Shown: positions 30,408 through 31,628 of the stretch, one piece after another | Layout of the letters: the number at the start of each line of letters is the position of its first letter | Position numbering within the stretch: position 1 is the stretch's first letter | DNA from: Rhizophagus sp. LPA8_4_AMF | Taxonomy: Eukaryota > Glomeromycota > Glomeromycetes > Glomerales > Glomeraceae | NCBI GenBank assembly: GCA_021464525.1 | Contig: JADRCO010000528.1 | Span: 1 to 31,628 of the forward strand | Direction: 5' to 3' | DNA: 31,628 nucleotides | The notes under the pieces: generated by a model | Database searches by the model: none | Told to the model about the DNA's origin: nothing | The model's input: the letters and a program-made list of their open reading frames with translations, nothing else | Translations under genes and position numbers: made by a program

Positions 30408-30936
30408 TATCTTGAAGATCAAGCTAAGGGAAATGAAGTTAATGCTTCACATAAATGTCAATATTGTTGAATAGAAAATGAGCTATTGCAAACTCCAGAA
30501 GACAGACAGTTATATCTTCTGTTGTTTTAATATATATCTTGCAACAAAATGTCTTCTCATCTTTCATATTTATGTAAGTTACAAAGGTTATAAATGACAA
30601 AAAATGGGAGTTTGATATATCACAGCCAAGTTGGCTAAAAAAATTGATAGAGAAACGTTATCTATTAATCTCAAAGATAATTTAATAATTACATCATATA
30701 AACTATTTTTAAAGTAAATGTTAGGCAAATACTGGTTCCATTTTTCTTGATATTAGTAAGTTCTAATAAAGTTTGCTCCTTAGTTCAATTTGGTGGAAGA
30801 TTGTAGATTTGTCAGATCCTAAAATTGTAGATCTTCTTTAGAATCTATCAGATCTGAATGTAATATTTTCATCTGCTTTAAAGGATTAGAATGTGTTGAA
30901 ACCTTTAGTAAAAAATGTTTGAAGTCTCTTTCAAAG
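30408..30936 (+). pseudogene. Decayed coding pieces, same strand
   Basis: About 30408-30521 reads YLEDQAKGNEVNASHKCQYC then IENELLQTPEDRQLYLL. About 30785-30936 reads SIWWKIVDLSDPKIVDLL, NLSDLNVIFSSALKD and NVLKPLVKNV, ending SLFQR before a GTAAAT donor. Both are interrupted by several stops yet keep one frame between them, as a recently silenced gene would. No family is recognised. Confidence 0.4.
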
Positions 30937-31097
30937 GTAAATAATATTGATTTAAACATCTCAATTCTTTCATGTTAATATTTCTTTGGTTTTCAACTCA
31001 ACAGTTATTAGCTTCATATAATTGGAGAAACTGTAAGAACAAAGGAAATACATGATGCAATTCTTACACTCCAAGAAATGATAAGTATTAGGAATTA

Positions 31098-31290
31098 AAG
31101 CTCCGCACGAGCCAGGTTGAGCCGAGCCACAGTCCAGCTTAGCTCAGCTCGGGAAAAAAAATTTGGGCTCGAGCCAGAGTGAGCTGAGCCGTAAAAATTT
31201 TGGCTCAAGCTCAAGTAAGCTGAGCTGAGCCATGAAAAACCCTGGCTCGAGCTAAGCTAGGCTTGAACTGGCTTGAGCTAGCTCGAGCTT
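31098..31290. repeat. GAGCTCGAGC-rich low-complexity block
   Basis: About 190 bases built of AGCTGAGC, GGCTCGAGC and CGAGCCAG-like words on both strands, broken by short A-tracts. It is much richer in GC than its neighbours. It abuts the 80-bp tandem array, so the two may be parts of one element end. Confidence 0.7.
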
Positions 31291-31294
31291 TATT

Positions 31295-31628
31295 AAAGTA
31301 TCGAAAAAAAATGTTGCGTAACATTTTTTTTCATATAATATTATGCAAAAAACGTTTTCACAACGTTTTTTGTTAAAGTATCAAAAAAAAATGTTGCAAA
31401 ACGTTTTTTTTTCATATAATATTATGCAAAAAATGTTTTCGCAACGTTTTTTGTTAAAGTATCGAAAAAAACATTGTGAAATGTTTTTTTTTCATATAAT
31501 ATTGAACAAAAAACGTTTTCGCAACATTTTTTGTTAAGTATCAAAAAAAAACGTTGCGAAACGTTTTTTTTCTATATAATATTGAACAAAAAACATTTTC
31601 GCAACGTTTTTTGTTAAAGTATCAAAAA
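31295..31628 (+). repeat. 80-bp tandem array running off the window
   Basis: AAAGTATC recurs at 31295, 31375, 31456, about 31535 and 31616 (period 80-81). Each unit holds AAAACGTTTTCGCAACGTTTT, an imperfect palindrome, plus an AATGTTGCGAAACG-type dyad and CATATAATATT. Open frames across it (31343-31537) are repeats of the array, not a gene. Confidence 0.9.

Noticed and set aside
29549-30936. A variant genetic code reading TAA/TAG as Gln
   Set aside because: LCB1 and the other intact genes end at ordinary TAA/TAG codons, so decay is the simpler view.
31343-31537. 64-codon plus-strand frame
   Set aside because: It is the 80-bp tandem array read as protein, repeating the same peptide.

Overview
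The window is a very AT-rich eukaryotic nuclear segment. Its genes have short introns (about 50-150 bp) with GT...AG ends, and many dispersed repeats and decayed genes lie between them. Several protein families fit an arbuscular mycorrhizal fungus (Glomeromycotina, Rhizophagus-like): a beta-propeller plus ion-transport gene, a multi-membrane-span SPRY protein, a SAM/nuclease-like family, and small secreted proteins with a Kex2-like Lys-Arg. This assignment rests on remembered family style, not on a search. No rRNA, convincing tRNA, CRISPR or intact transposase was seen.

Layout. 1-2599 (minus): 5' three exons of a large propeller/ion-channel-like gene that runs off the window. 3099-3494 (plus): unexplained 132-codon open frame behind a TATA box. 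3981-7115: a repeat-bounded block with a ~168-bp tandem array at the left, an inverted copy of the array at the right, and a decayed SAM/nuclease-like gene between. 8853-9041 and 9535-9729: two small genes whose conserved 3' parts lie in another frame. 10827-12197: four short coding-like pieces. 13656-14081: a secreted protein gene whose 3' end was tandemly duplicated. 15058-16473: coding-like fragments on both strands. 17070-17320: a small gene interrupted by a frame change. 17409-19762: the best-supported gene, LCB1, the non-catalytic subunit of serine palmitoyltransferase, in 11 exons (506 aa). 20992-21712 (minus): a decayed Cys-rich surface protein. 23586-26102 (minus): a nine-exon, eight-span SPRY protein (628 aa). 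It is divergent from a three-exon membrane glycoprotein-like gene at 26606-27799 (348 aa). 28503-31628: a repeat-dominated end with a long hairpin, a 19-bp minisatellite, a dyad-rich element, decayed gene pieces, an ~83-bp triplication and an 80-bp tandem array.

How the genes relate. There is one housekeeping gene (LCB1, first step of sphingolipid synthesis at the ER). The other genes are lineage-specific membrane, secreted or signalling-type proteins, many of them degraded, embedded in repeats. The splice models for LCB1, the SPRY gene and the 26606 gene keep frame across every junction, which is the strongest internal evidence here. Nothing in the sequence shows that neighbouring genes share a pathway. 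The divergent pair at 23586-27799 is the only arrangement that suggests shared regulation.
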